From positions 188,679-252,678 of the forward strand of contig BDDD01000264.1 of the NCBI GenBank assembly GCA_001972305.1: 64,000 nucleotides of DNA, written 5' to 3'. The translations under genes and the position numbers were made by a program. Shown piece after piece: positions 22,363 through 32,003 of the stretch; the first letter of the stretch is position 1; each line of letters begins with the position of its first letter. The notes beneath the pieces are model-generated. The model saw nothing but the letters and a program-made list of their open reading frames with translations, ran no database searches and had not been told where the DNA came from. The stretch comes from Cephalotus follicularis (lineage: Eukaryota; Streptophyta; Magnoliopsida; Oxalidales; Cephalotaceae).

Positions 22363-24044
22363 CTCAAGTTGTCACGCCCCTAACACCTAGGTTGCCCCCA
22401 AGGCTCGACACGTGGCAAGTCCAACCATAACATCCTTACTATCCTTGGAAAGACTATAAAATTTAAAACCACAAGCATGCGGAAGGTAACATCAAGCCCA
22501 TATAGATAAGCCCATCCATAAAAACATCATGCTATATATAAATATCTTATGCGTTGCCACAAGCTGGCAGGTCAATAGCTGAAAGTACAACTTGTCTCTT
22601 ATTGTCTCTCATACATATCAAAACCATAAATACAAGGTAAAGGTCGGAGCTATGCTACTCAAAAGTCCCGTGCTGCTAATCCTCCTGTCTTCTATCCTGG
22701 AGTGTCACCTGTTCCTGAGCCTGACCCATTCCACAATAGGGGAATGGGTCAGTGCCATAATGTTGTGTAGGCTATACAAAATTCTATGCACTGATATGCA
22801 ACATATATAATAGTATTCCATGAAATGCATCGGCATAGTAATGATATGCGTGCAATATATATAACTATAAGTACATGGCAAGTCACATACATAAATAGCA
22901 AGTGTGAACTGCTCCAGTATACCAACCATCCCTAAGCAGTGGTATATGAGCTAGTACCAATGTCACATCAAAGGCCAATGGCCTGCATACACTCAACAAC
23001 AATCCATACTCATACCATAGGAATAATCAACCATGAGGTACATCCATCACAATCCAAACACTACTTGTGTCATAGCTGTGTAGGCATAGGATGACACTGG
23101 GCCACATCGTCTAGAATGCTAGACCTAGAAGTACTAGTCTCTGAGGAAATCCATGACTCAGTCTTAAAGGAGAACAACAGGATTTACTCTAATCTCTGAA
23201 AGTATCTGTGACTCATCCCGAAGGAGAACAATAGGACTCGCTCTAACTCCTGAGGAAATCCGTGACTCAATCTCGAAGGAGAACAACAAGATTTACTCTA
23301 ATCTAGGAATCCGTGACTCAATCCCGTAGGAGAACAACAAGAATCCAAGGGGGCTCATGACTCAATCCTGGAGGAGCACAACAGAGTCCACCCTAAATAA
23401 TCTATGCCATATACATAGCATAATCTGTCACTCAACTGCACGGGGACTCCCGAAGGTCCACTGACAGGAGGAATCTATATTGATGATATGTGGCCTACAT
23501 CCATGATACTTCATGATAGAAATGAAGATCATGAATGGGTTATCCCATAAAGTCTCAACCATAATAATCAATAGCCATAGCTGTACCCTGCTATAATATG
23601 TCACTCAACTATGCAGGGATGCCCGAGGGTCCACTGGCACAAGAGGACCCTATAACAATATTCCATGTAAAAGATAGGGACCTACTATAAAGGATCTCGT
23701 AGGATCCACATCCGTCAAATCATATAAAAACTACTTATCTTCTCCTTTTTCTATAAATCATACTTCTTTGTTGGTCCCTATCGAAGCTGAAAACAATGGA
23801 GGGGAAAGACTAACTAGGAAATCCGCGTCCAGACATCCAGTTGAACTATCCCAACTATTTTTTAAGACCAATTTATATATAAAAATCCTTTTCTCTATGA
23901 AAGCTTCTTTAAAAATTGGTTTTAGGGTTTAAAAGTGCCAAAATCTGGAATTATGTAGGCTACCTACGAAATCCGTTTGAAAAGGGGATAATTTGGGGTG
24001 AAAATCATAAAATTTGGCCAACCCGGATAGTAGCTTTAGCCTTT

Positions 24045-24260
24045 TACGTGTAGCATTCACGCTTCGACGTTTAAAGCTCTGGGCGTCGACGTCTAACTAA
24101 GGCGTTGACGTCTAAGTCTTTTCTCTATGGCGTTAACGTCTAACACAAGGTAGTGTACTAACGCACAAATCACATGGGCGTCGACGCTTAACTGATGGCG
24201 TCAACGTGCTGGGAAATTCAGGAACACGTCAACCTGTACGAAACATGTTGACGCGCTGGG
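24045..24260. repeat. GTCGAC palindrome array in C LTR copy 3
   Basis: Sites gcttcgacgttt, gggcgtcgacgtct, ggcgttgacgtct, gcgttaacgtct and gggcgtcgacgctt, homologous to the array at 13915-14135. Different individual CpG positions are lost in the two copies. Confidence 0.8.
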
Positions 24261-24779
24261 CTGCTGCCAAATACCGAAATCCCTCAAAAATCCATGGAAA
24301 ATCCATAAAAACCGTTTTTAATTCAAATCAAAGGATACTATAAGATCCCATCATCAAACTAGACTTGTAAACAGCTTTAAAATTCTTTAAAATCATGTCT
24401 ATAGCCCTGAGATTGGGGGAAAATGGGAATTGGGCAAAATGTGCCAAAACCTCCAATTTCCCCTCAAATCTCCCCTTTTAATCTATTTCTACTCATATCT
24501 CCTACTCTAATTCATGCATCTAGCATACATGCACTCATGCATAACCATAAAAACATACCAATCTATCCATATAAGGAGATCGGAGCATAAGTATAACCTA
24601 CCTAAATCGGCTGAAAACGGAGAATAGGTAGCTTCAATCCGTATTCTGGTGCTTCCTTCACTTTTTACTCGCTGTCATGATTCCAATGACTGCTTGTTTA
24701 CTCGATTCCGCCCACTCTCTCTCTAACTCACTTTCTCTCTCTATCTCTCTAAGAAAATGAGAATGAACTAAACTGAACC

Positions 24780-24789
24780 ATATATATAT

Positions 24790-24823
<34 letters not shown>
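24780..24823. repeat. (TA)n microsatellite at the C LTR promoter
   Basis: About 21 TA units. It is the equivalent of 14665-14718 in copy 2 but expanded, while the tatataaag box is lost. Confidence 0.85.
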
Positions 24824-25028
24824 CAGGCTCCTTTAGGCAAAAATCTCACAAACAGTGATCGGGTTCTACGGAACCACCACTAATCATAAACAATCATAGA
24901 AATGGAAATATGTACATATATTATACATTCCAACTCATCTGTAAGTACAATATTGTACAATATCGTACAATATTATATAAATACAAGCATATACATGTAA
25001 GATTGTGCCAATAAGATATCTGGGGCTT

Positions 25029-25432
25029 CCAAATATGATCCCAAGCACACATATTGTAAGTGTTTATTGTTCATATTGTTAAAATGTTGCATGATTGTTG
25101 ATTGAATTGTTTGATTATGCAATGAATGATTATGTATGCATTATCTTGTTTGTTGTTTTTTAATGTGCCATATTTCTCAATGTTTTAAAGTGACAAAGTT
25201 TTTGAATGAAAGAGTTTTTGAAAATGTTTTGAAAAATCAAAGTTTTCATGTTTTTAAGCGTTTTCACATCAACGCTATATATTTACGTCAACATAAATAT
25301 ACACGTTAAAGTATATACAACCTTTGTTTTTAAGCGTTAAAGAAAATGTTTTCATTTCTATGTTTTTTGCGTCAAGCGTTAACGTATATATTTTCCCCTT
25401 CTATGCCTATTGAGTCTCAATCCTGGGGAGAT
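25029..25432 (+). other. Sirevirus 3' untranslated region ending in a polypurine tract
   Basis: AT-rich, no ORF. Contains gtcaacg-type sites (25255-25390) and ends ctggggagat at 25423-25432 directly before the LTR-like start of E. It could be internal sequence of E or of B. The expected B pol, which should follow the gag cut at 6647, is absent, so a deletion has removed it together with the end of C. Confidence 0.45.
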
Positions 25433-25539
25433 TGTGGAGTCTCAATCCTAGTTTTAATGATTACAAATTTGCATTTAACAAGTTTGCTTAATGTGCAAGA
25501 TATTAGATTAGAAAAGGCAAAAATAATCTGCAGGGCAAA

Positions 25540-25965
25540 GACATCGACCTTCCAGAAAAGACATCGACGTCCGTACAAAAGACATCGATCCCTTTCAAGA
25601 AGACATCGACGTCTTTAGTGCCAGAAGTTACAGGTCAAATTTTAGTGAAGACATCGATCCTTATCAGCAAAGACATCGACGTCCGTACAAAAGACATCGA
25701 TCCCTTTACTAAGACATCGACGTCTTTCTAGACCAAACTGCAAAAGCCAGAAAAGACATCGACCCTAGAAGAAGAAGTCGATGTGATGTTCATATATTCA
25801 AAGCCTGGACATTTCCCAGAAATGACATCGACGCCTTTAAAAAGACATCGACGTCTTTTTAAATGGATTGACCCGGGAAACATGGAACGGCTAGTTGGCG
25901 CACTTACAACGGGTAGTAACAGTCAAAGACATCGACGCCTTTATGAAGACATCGATGTCTTTCTA
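25540..25965. repeat. GTCGAC palindrome array in U3 of LTR E
   Basis: At least 14 sites in 425 bases of the form agacatcgacgtcttt, agacatcgatccctt or agacatcgacgtccg. The best equal the 18-bp form found in gypsy LTR D and in the leader of copia element I. The array ends about 90 bases before the TATA box. Confidence 0.85.
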
Positions 25966-26053
25966 CCAACAGAGACAAAAACAAGGCTGCATCAACATAT
26001 TTTTATATCCAATATGCCCAAGACTTTTGCAACGGCTATAATCTGAAGAATGC

Positions 26054-26061
26054 TATAAATA
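26054..26061 (+). promoter_or_regulatory. TATA box of LTR E
   Basis: tataaata followed by caagcc, at the same relative place as in LTR B. Confidence 0.55.
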
Positions 26062-26600
26062 CAAGCCAAGAAACAAGCTCAAAAAGACTAGAGGAACAAC
26101 TCTTGAACATCCAATCACAAAAGCTCATCTTGCACATCTTCAAACAAAAGAGAAAGACATTAAGCTAGAGTTTTACACTTTCACATCCAAATCTTGCAAC
26201 AAATTTACGCTTTCATATCCAACCTTTGAGAGGTTATTGTAAACACAAAACTATCTTTACAAATCCTTCTTTGTAAAAAGGGTGTTAAAACCCTTGGTGA
26301 GAATTTAGAGGGGAGTGAACCCTTGTAAGGTGTTTGATTGATTTGCACCCGGAACCCAAAATCAAGTGTAAGGTGGTTTGCTTTGATTTGCACCCGTAAG
26401 CCGAAAATCAAAGGTTGCTAGTGGTACCTAGTGGAATCTCAAGGGGTTCTTGAGAAAGTGGACGTAGGCACGGATTTGCCGAACCACTATAAATTCGTTT
26501 GCACACTCTTTAACTCTTATCTCTTTACTTACTATTGTATTGATTGTTTTCTTGTGTGCTTATTCATAGTTTAATTTGTTTATTCCGCAAACAAATTGTT

Positions 26601-26919
26601 TTACTTGTTTAAAGGTTGCCATATAGTTATCTTCATATGCTTTTAGCATCAACGCTATAAATTAGCGTTAACATTATGTATTCACGTCAACAATGACGTT
26701 AACGTCATTATCCCCTGTACATGAATGTACACGATTAACATCAACGCGTCTGTTAGACGTCGATGCCTAAACACCAGATATATATTGTTTTGGGCATTCT
26801 TTTGGACACACATTTCTTTTTGCATTGAAACCCCAGTTTTCCCTCTTTCCATTCTCTCTTTGCAAAATCGATTTCAATAACCTAAATCTCTTCAAAACTT
26901 CAACCTGCATACATCAACC
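26601..26919 (+). other. Non-coding spacer before the env-like ORF, with palindrome-related sites
   Basis: 26640-26775 holds gcatcaacgct, gcgttaac, gacgttaacgtc and gacgtcgatgc sites and resembles 25255-25390, as if LTR E had split one untranslated region. The rest is a pyrimidine-rich leader to the ATG at 26920. No gene is seen. Confidence 0.45.
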
Positions 26920-28114
26920 ATGCCAAAGAAGCACTCATCACATGGAGGCAAAACACCTGCTAGATCAAGATACAAGGATAGTTATACAGGAAGAAAAGTG
27001 CTCTATGGAAGGGTAGTGGATTTCTCCTTCACTACAGGTGATAATTTTCAATTAGAGCAATGGTTTACTGCCTTAGGATGTAGAGATTATTTTACCATCA
27101 ATGCCTCTTATTATGTTGAGTTAGTAAAAGAATTTTATAGAAATATGACAAATGTTAGTGATGATTGTGATTCTATAGAAATCAAGACTAAGGTCAATAG
27201 GACAGTGATTAAATTCGATGATAAATTGTTAGGTAACATTCTAGGTGTACTTGCTACTGGTTCTAGGTTTTTCGAAACTAAGAAATGGCCGGAAGATCCG
27301 GAATTGGTGTTAGAGGACTGTTTAAAGGTATTTTACCCAAATGAAAATGTTTTTGGAGGCATGGCCAAGCCTACCAATCTTCTTGGTGTTGAGCATAGGC
27401 TGCTCCACCACATCACTGCCACTCATGTTCTACCTACCTTCGGTGGGCATGAGAAAATGAGTTACCAAGACTTATATATTATGTGGCATGTGGTGACTGG
27501 TAAAGCTTTGAACCTTCCCTATTTGATCATGAAAAACATGCTGAGAGCCACCTCTAAAGTTGATGGTGCATTTCCATACGGAATGGTGATCACCAAGATC
27601 ATCTCCCATTTTGGAATTATAGTTGGAAATAAGGTTGCATCTAGGTTAGATGTGAGTGACATTTGCAATGCTTCCTCATTGAAGAGAATGGGATGGAAGA
27701 GAGTGTTTGAGAATGGTAAAGGCAATATTTGGCTTCCTAAGGATGGAGGTAGAAGAAAAAGAAGAGTTTAGGGGGAGAATGTTGAAGAGCAAGGTGAGGC
27801 TCAAAGACCTAGACCTACCCCTGCACCACAAGCAAGCAGCTGCAACAGCTCAAGTTCTCAGTTTTTATCTGTGGAGATGTTTATGGCTGAGACGAGAAAG
27901 ATGAATATCAAGATGGACAATATGAGAGATGAATATCAAGATGGACAATATGAGAGATGAATTCCTTGATCTCTTTGATGATCAAAGAAGAAGAACTAGA
28001 AGAATCAAGAAGAAGTTGGTTGCAAAAGGATTAATTGAGGCTACCGATATCTCATCATCGGAATCTGAAGAAGAAGGAGGAGGAGGAGGAGGAGGAGAAA
28101 AAGTGCAACCTTGA
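26920..28114 (+). pseudogene. Sirevirus env-like ORF (putative plant transposon protein family), nearly intact
   Basis: 283 residues are open from the ATG at 26920 to a TAG at 27769. The core resembles the family annotated as putative plant transposon protein domain: FDDKLLGNILGV, then TNLLGVEHRLLHHITATHVLP, a DLYIMWHVVTGKALNLPYLI segment and FPYGMVITKIISHFGI. In sireviruses an env-like ORF sits between pol and the 3' LTR, as here. The same frame runs on past the TAG through a Pro/Gln/Ser-rich linker until an exact 28-bp tandem duplication (27901-27956) shifts it. The continued frame (27929-28114) gives a basic helix (DDQRRRTRRIKKKL) and an acidic, Gly-rich tail ending EKVQP. No transmembrane segment is evident, so an envelope role is only a label. 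Confidence 0.7.
27901..27956 (+). repeat. Exact 28-bp tandem duplication in the env-like ORF
   Basis: 27901-27928 and 27929-27956 are identical. Because 28 is not a multiple of three, the duplication causes a frameshift. Confidence 0.95.
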
Positions 28115-28438
28115 TTTTTTCTTTCAGTTTGTTTTTTTTTTTTTTTTTGCATACATTTTTAATTTCCTAGACATCTTTATTTTTATGTTGATTTTGTTTA
28201 AAACTCTTGGATTATGGTTTAATTGAGTTGTTATTGACATGAGTTTCAATGTTGCACAGCATTTCTCTTGATGTTTTTGGAATTATAATTTTCTGTTATT
28301 GGAAATATTTTTTTTATGAATTACAAGTTTAAATTTTGTTTACAATGAGTTTCATTCTTGATGATATGTGAATATTGTTTATGATCTCCTTGAATCATTT
28401 GATATATTGTTTTAAAGTATTAATGAAATGTTTTATTC

Positions 28439-28861
28439 AGGGGGAGATTGTTAGTTATTTACGATATTTTTTTTATTGGTATAATGAGATTAAATTCTGT
28501 TAAGAGAATTTTTTATTGCATATGGCCAAGGGAAGAGTTTTTAAACTCCTTAGGCTTTTTTATGCTTTGCAAAAAGTGGGAGAAATTAAAAGGCTAACGT
28601 AAAGGCTAGTTATATGTGTTTTGATAGTATGAAGATGTGAAGATGGATTTTTTTTCGATATCTCATTAAGGGGGAGTTCCTATTAAAGGGGAGTAAATGA
28701 ATATGTTTTAAATGCTTAATGTTTTTGTTAAACTTCATACATCAGTAAATGCATCAGTAAAAGCAACGTTTATTATGTTAAGGGAGTTTATGTTTTATTC
28801 TTATATTGGTATTTTATGCCTTTTCTTGTGAATGTTTTGTCATCATCGAAGAGGGGGAGAT
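28439..28861 (+). other. Multiple polypurine tracts in the 3' untranslated region of B
   Basis: cagggggagattgttag (28439-28455), taagggggagtt with aaaggggag (about 28667-28693) and gaagagggggagat (28848-28861), the last abutting the LTR start TGTTGACATT at 28862. Several PPT copies upstream of the 3' LTR are a known sirevirus feature. Confidence 0.75.
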
Positions 28862-29849
28862 TGTTGACATTTACATGTTACAATCCTTGTTTTGATGATA
28901 ACAAAACACCTAACATATGTGTTTGATGTAAAGGACTATCTAACCAAATTAACTTGCATTGTAAGAAAGCTAAAACTTGCATATCAGAACTATTGGCATC
29001 AACGACTATTATATAGGCGTCAACGTGCTGGGAATAAGTACATGTTATGGGCTTGAAAGGATGATTCTCGTCAATGCCATTCTTTATCCACGTCAACGTG
29101 CTGGTAAACTTATGATTTATGTCAACACCTTGAGGAAGATGTCAAAGTCAAAAGGTGATGGAGACTTGAACGTCAACGCAGAAAACAAGTGGAGTCAACA
29201 CCTTGTCTATAGACGTCAACGCCATATCAAGACGTCAACGGAAATGGTGCACATTTGGGACAGTGAGTTTGGACGTTGAAATAAAACACTCTTGCAATAT
29301 ACAAGAGGGGGGGTGAATTGAATATTGAGGAATATGCGGAAATTTTAAAAAACTTTAAATTTAAAGAGATAAGGAAAGAAAAACTTCTCCGAAATTTAGA
29401 GTGGTTCGGCTAACTCTTGCCTACGTCCACTTTTCCCAAGGGAGCTCCTTGAGTTTCCACTATCTCGATTTGATTAAGGAAGCAAATCGTTACACCTCAC
29501 AACTTTGTGATTGACCTCAATCACAAGACTTTGACCTCAAAGCCTTAGAGGATTCTCCTCTTTTTACAAGTAATTGAAATGTGTTTACAATAACGTTTTG
29601 TCCTAGGCATTCTGTCAAACACTTAGTGTGCACAAGGTGAAATAACAGAGAGAGAATCGAATCAGTGGATTCGGACAGACGAAAAACTTTGTTTGTGGAA
29701 GAGAAGAGTTGAGAGAATAGATTTCGAGCAAAAGAAAACGATTTTTGACGAAAAACAGAAGGATTGAAATTTTTTGAAAGACCAGGAGAGAGAGGGAAAA
29801 TGAGAGAAGAGAGAAAAGTCGACTTTTTATGCAGAAGTCGAGAGTCTGA

Positions 29850-30090
29850 TGAAAAGACGTCGACGTGATTCCAAAAGGAGTCGACGCAATTCAAAAAATT
29901 TGGATATAAAAACGGTGCGTTTTAAAAGGGATCGACGTATTTTAAAAGGAAGTCGAAGTGTTTTAGAAAAACACATAGGGATCGACGTCTTTTAAAAGGA
30001 GTCGACGTGATTTTCTTAATGTGTAGTTTTTCCAGAAAAGGAGTCGACTCTATTTTGTAAAGCACAAAAATTCCAGAAAAGGAGTCGACG
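29850..30090. repeat. GTCGAC sites in the small copia element
   Basis: aagacgtcgacgtg, aggagtcgacgca, gggatcgacgta, gggatcgacgtc, ggagtcgacgtg, ggagtcgactc and ggagtcgacgtt, at 20-45 base spacing. Two more are near 30960-30990. Confidence 0.75.
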
Positions 30091-30199
30091 TTTTTCAAAG
30101 CAAAATAGAAAAATCAAGCCAAAAACAGACCAAATATCAACAACAATCATCACATTCCAAATTCATACAATTAATCATGTCAATCAAAAATAATATACA

Positions 30200-30949
30200 T
30201 CATTCAAGTTCACACAAACCTAATTCTCTTCTAAACTTAGAGAAAGAATTCTCATCTAAAGGTTTGGTGAAGATATCCGCCACTTGTTTTTTGGTGGGAA
30301 TATACTCTAACTTAATATCACCAGATTCTACATGTTCTCTTAGGAAGTGATACCTAATGTCAATATGTTTTGTTCTAGAGTGATGTACGGGGTTCTTAGC
30401 AAGACAAATACTACTAGTATTGTCACACATAATAGATACATTTTTAACATATATACCATAATCAACTAGTTGTTGTTTTTGCCAAAGAATTTGGGCACAA
30501 CAACTACCAACAGCTATGTATTCAGCTTCAGTGGTGGATAAAGCTACTGAATTTTGCTTCTTGCTAAACCAAGATACTAGCATGCTTCCTAAGAATTGGC
30601 ATGAACCACTAGTACTCTTGCGGTCTACTTTATAACCACCAAAATCGGCATCCGAGTAAGAATGTAAATCAAAACTAGAGTCTCGGGAATACCATAAGCC
30701 TAAGGTAGGTGTGTATGCAAGATATTTAAAAATTCTTTTCACAGCAAACAAATGAGATTCTTTGGGATTAGATTGAAAATGTGCACACAAGCAAACACTA
30801 AATAAAATGTCGGGTCTACTAGCCGTCAAGTATAACAAAGAACCTATCATACTTCTATAAAGCTTTTGATCGATACATTTACCTTGTTCATCTTTGTCAA
30901 GCTTTGTAGAGGTACTCCTTGGTGTCTTACTTGTTTTAGCATTCTCCAT
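30200..30949 (-). pseudogene. Copia pol C-terminus: end of RT and RNase H
   Basis: 250 open residues without a stop. RT ends with YRSMIGSLLYLTASRPDILF. RNase H motifs follow: YSDADFGGYKVDRKSTSG (first Asp), LSTTEAEYIA (Glu) and MCDNTSSICLA (Asp), then the terminal HIDIRYHFLREHV and QVADIFTKPL. The sequence is close to SIRE-type pol. The start Met at 30949 is simply inside pol at the deletion junction, so this is a fragment despite being fully open. Confidence 0.88.
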
Positions 30950-32003
30950 CCCAAAAAGGAGTCGATGCTTTAGGAAAGGAGTCGACTTCTTTTTCTGCAG
31001 ATGGCATTTAGACTTTGATATTCAACTTGTAATTCCTTGCACATTAATCAACTTAGTTAGATGCAAATATGTTATCATCAAAACAAGGATTGAGACTTAA
31101 ACGTCAACAGACGTTAACGCGAAGATATTATGGAGTCAATGCAAATGATATTAGCGCCAATGCCATGGATGTGCGTCAACGTGAATAGAGCTGAAACTGA
31201 AGAAAAGCCTAAACTGTCAACACAAAGAACCACAGGAGTTAACGCATAAGGGGATAGACGTCAACACCATTCAAACATGTCAATGCCAATGACAGCTAAA
31301 CAAAGAATCTGTAAAATTTGAAGGTGCTGAAATGGTGATCCTTTCCCTGATTAACTCCAACGGCTCTCTGATGATTTCCTGAACTCTAGCAACGGCTACA
31401 TGCTTCTGAAGACTATAAATAGAGGCTCAAACCACGAAGAAATTACAAGCCAGCAATCCAAATCAAATGAGAATCAAGCAAAGTATCAAAGCAAACCTAC
31501 AAGTGTTTTATCATTCTTAAGAGCTTTTGTTCTTGTTATATCTTTTGATATTATTTTTTGAGTTTCATTTTCATATACAACCTTTTAGAGGTAACAGAAA
31601 ACACAAACACACAACCTTTTATTTGTGTAACCCAAGGTCGTTAGTACCTTACTCAAAAGTTAGGATTTAGCTTTGAAAATCCGAGTTAGAATTTAGCTCA
31701 CAAAAATTCAAGTTAGGATTGAACTTGTAAAAATCCAGAGTTGCTGTTTGTGATCGAAGAATTACATTCTAGTGGAACCTCAAATGCGGCTTATGAGAGT
31801 GGACGTAGCCACGGTTTGCCGAACCACTATAAAATAGTTTGTATCTCTCTTCTCTTACTCTTTACTTTATTTGCAAATTATTTTATTTTCTTGTGTGTTT
31901 TGATTGATATTATCATTCTTGTTTTTAATCTCAAAAAGGGTGGTTATTTTTCCCATAACCAATTCACCCCCCTCTTGGTTGCTTTTTGTGGACCAACATT
32001 TTG

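Larger units (their letters stand above)
6648..25028 (-). mobile_element. Element C: Ty3/gypsy chromovirus (Tekay/Del-like), tandemly recombined
   Basis: Minus-strand element with three LTR copies: partial 6648-7634, interrupted 8928-14930, and 22370-25028. Pol and gag lie between the second and third. Two primer-binding sites (8909-8920 and 22351-22362), each with the start of gag, show two internal regions. The left internal region is reduced to gag plus a fragment of LTR D. The chromodomain at the integrase C-terminus and LTRs of about 2.7 kb point to a chromovirus such as Tekay/Del. The structure is what unequal recombination between LTRs of sister copies would give, followed by a deletion at about 7634. 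Confidence 0.8.
22370..25028 (-). mobile_element. 5' LTR of C (copy 3)
   Basis: Complete except for the last three bases of its outer end: copy 2 ends ggggcttaca, while this copy reads ggggctt and then unrelated sequence at 25029. It contains a TA-rich promoter-like run (24780-24823), a CT-rich leader (about 24650-24760), a palindrome array (24045-24260) and the gactcaatcc tandem series. It lacks the H insertion. Confidence 0.88.
25433..26600 (+). mobile_element. Sirevirus-type LTR E, right end missing
   Basis: Starts TGTGGAGTCTCAATCC after a polypurine tract. It has a palindrome array in U3, a TATA box at 26054-26061 and the conserved block gtggacgtaggcacgg then gaaccactataaa at 26458-26493. 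It follows the B LTR to about 26600 (tttattccgca) and then departs, so the terminal forty or so bases with the CA end are missing. No target duplication can be assigned. Confidence 0.65.
29277..31109 (-). mobile_element. Internally deleted sirevirus-like copia element with gacgt duplication
   Basis: Flanked by gacgt at 29272-29276 and 31110-31114. On the minus strand it begins TGTTGACGTTTAAGTCTC, with about 155 bases of LTR, then jumps at about 30950 into the 3' end of pol. It continues through the stop and 3' untranslated sequence into a second LTR portion ending TGTTTTATTTCA. Most of the 5' LTR, gag and most of pol are missing. GTCGAC sites occur on both sides of the junction, but whether they mediated the deletion is unknown. 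Confidence 0.75.
28862..31998 (+). mobile_element. 3' LTR of sirevirus B, interrupted at 29277-31109
   Basis: 28862-29276 and 31115-31998 together match the 5' LTR at 3697-4965, including TATAAATA at 31414-31421 and the gtggacgtag/gaaccactataaa block at 31799-31832. It ends ggaccaaca at 31998, followed by the ttttg duplication. Confidence 0.88.

Noticed and set aside
25346..26046. ORFs with repeated KRHRRL and DIDVF peptides
   Set aside because: The peptides are translations of the AAAGACATCGACGTCTTT repeats; the same happens in D (20559-20909) and in I (50147-50533).
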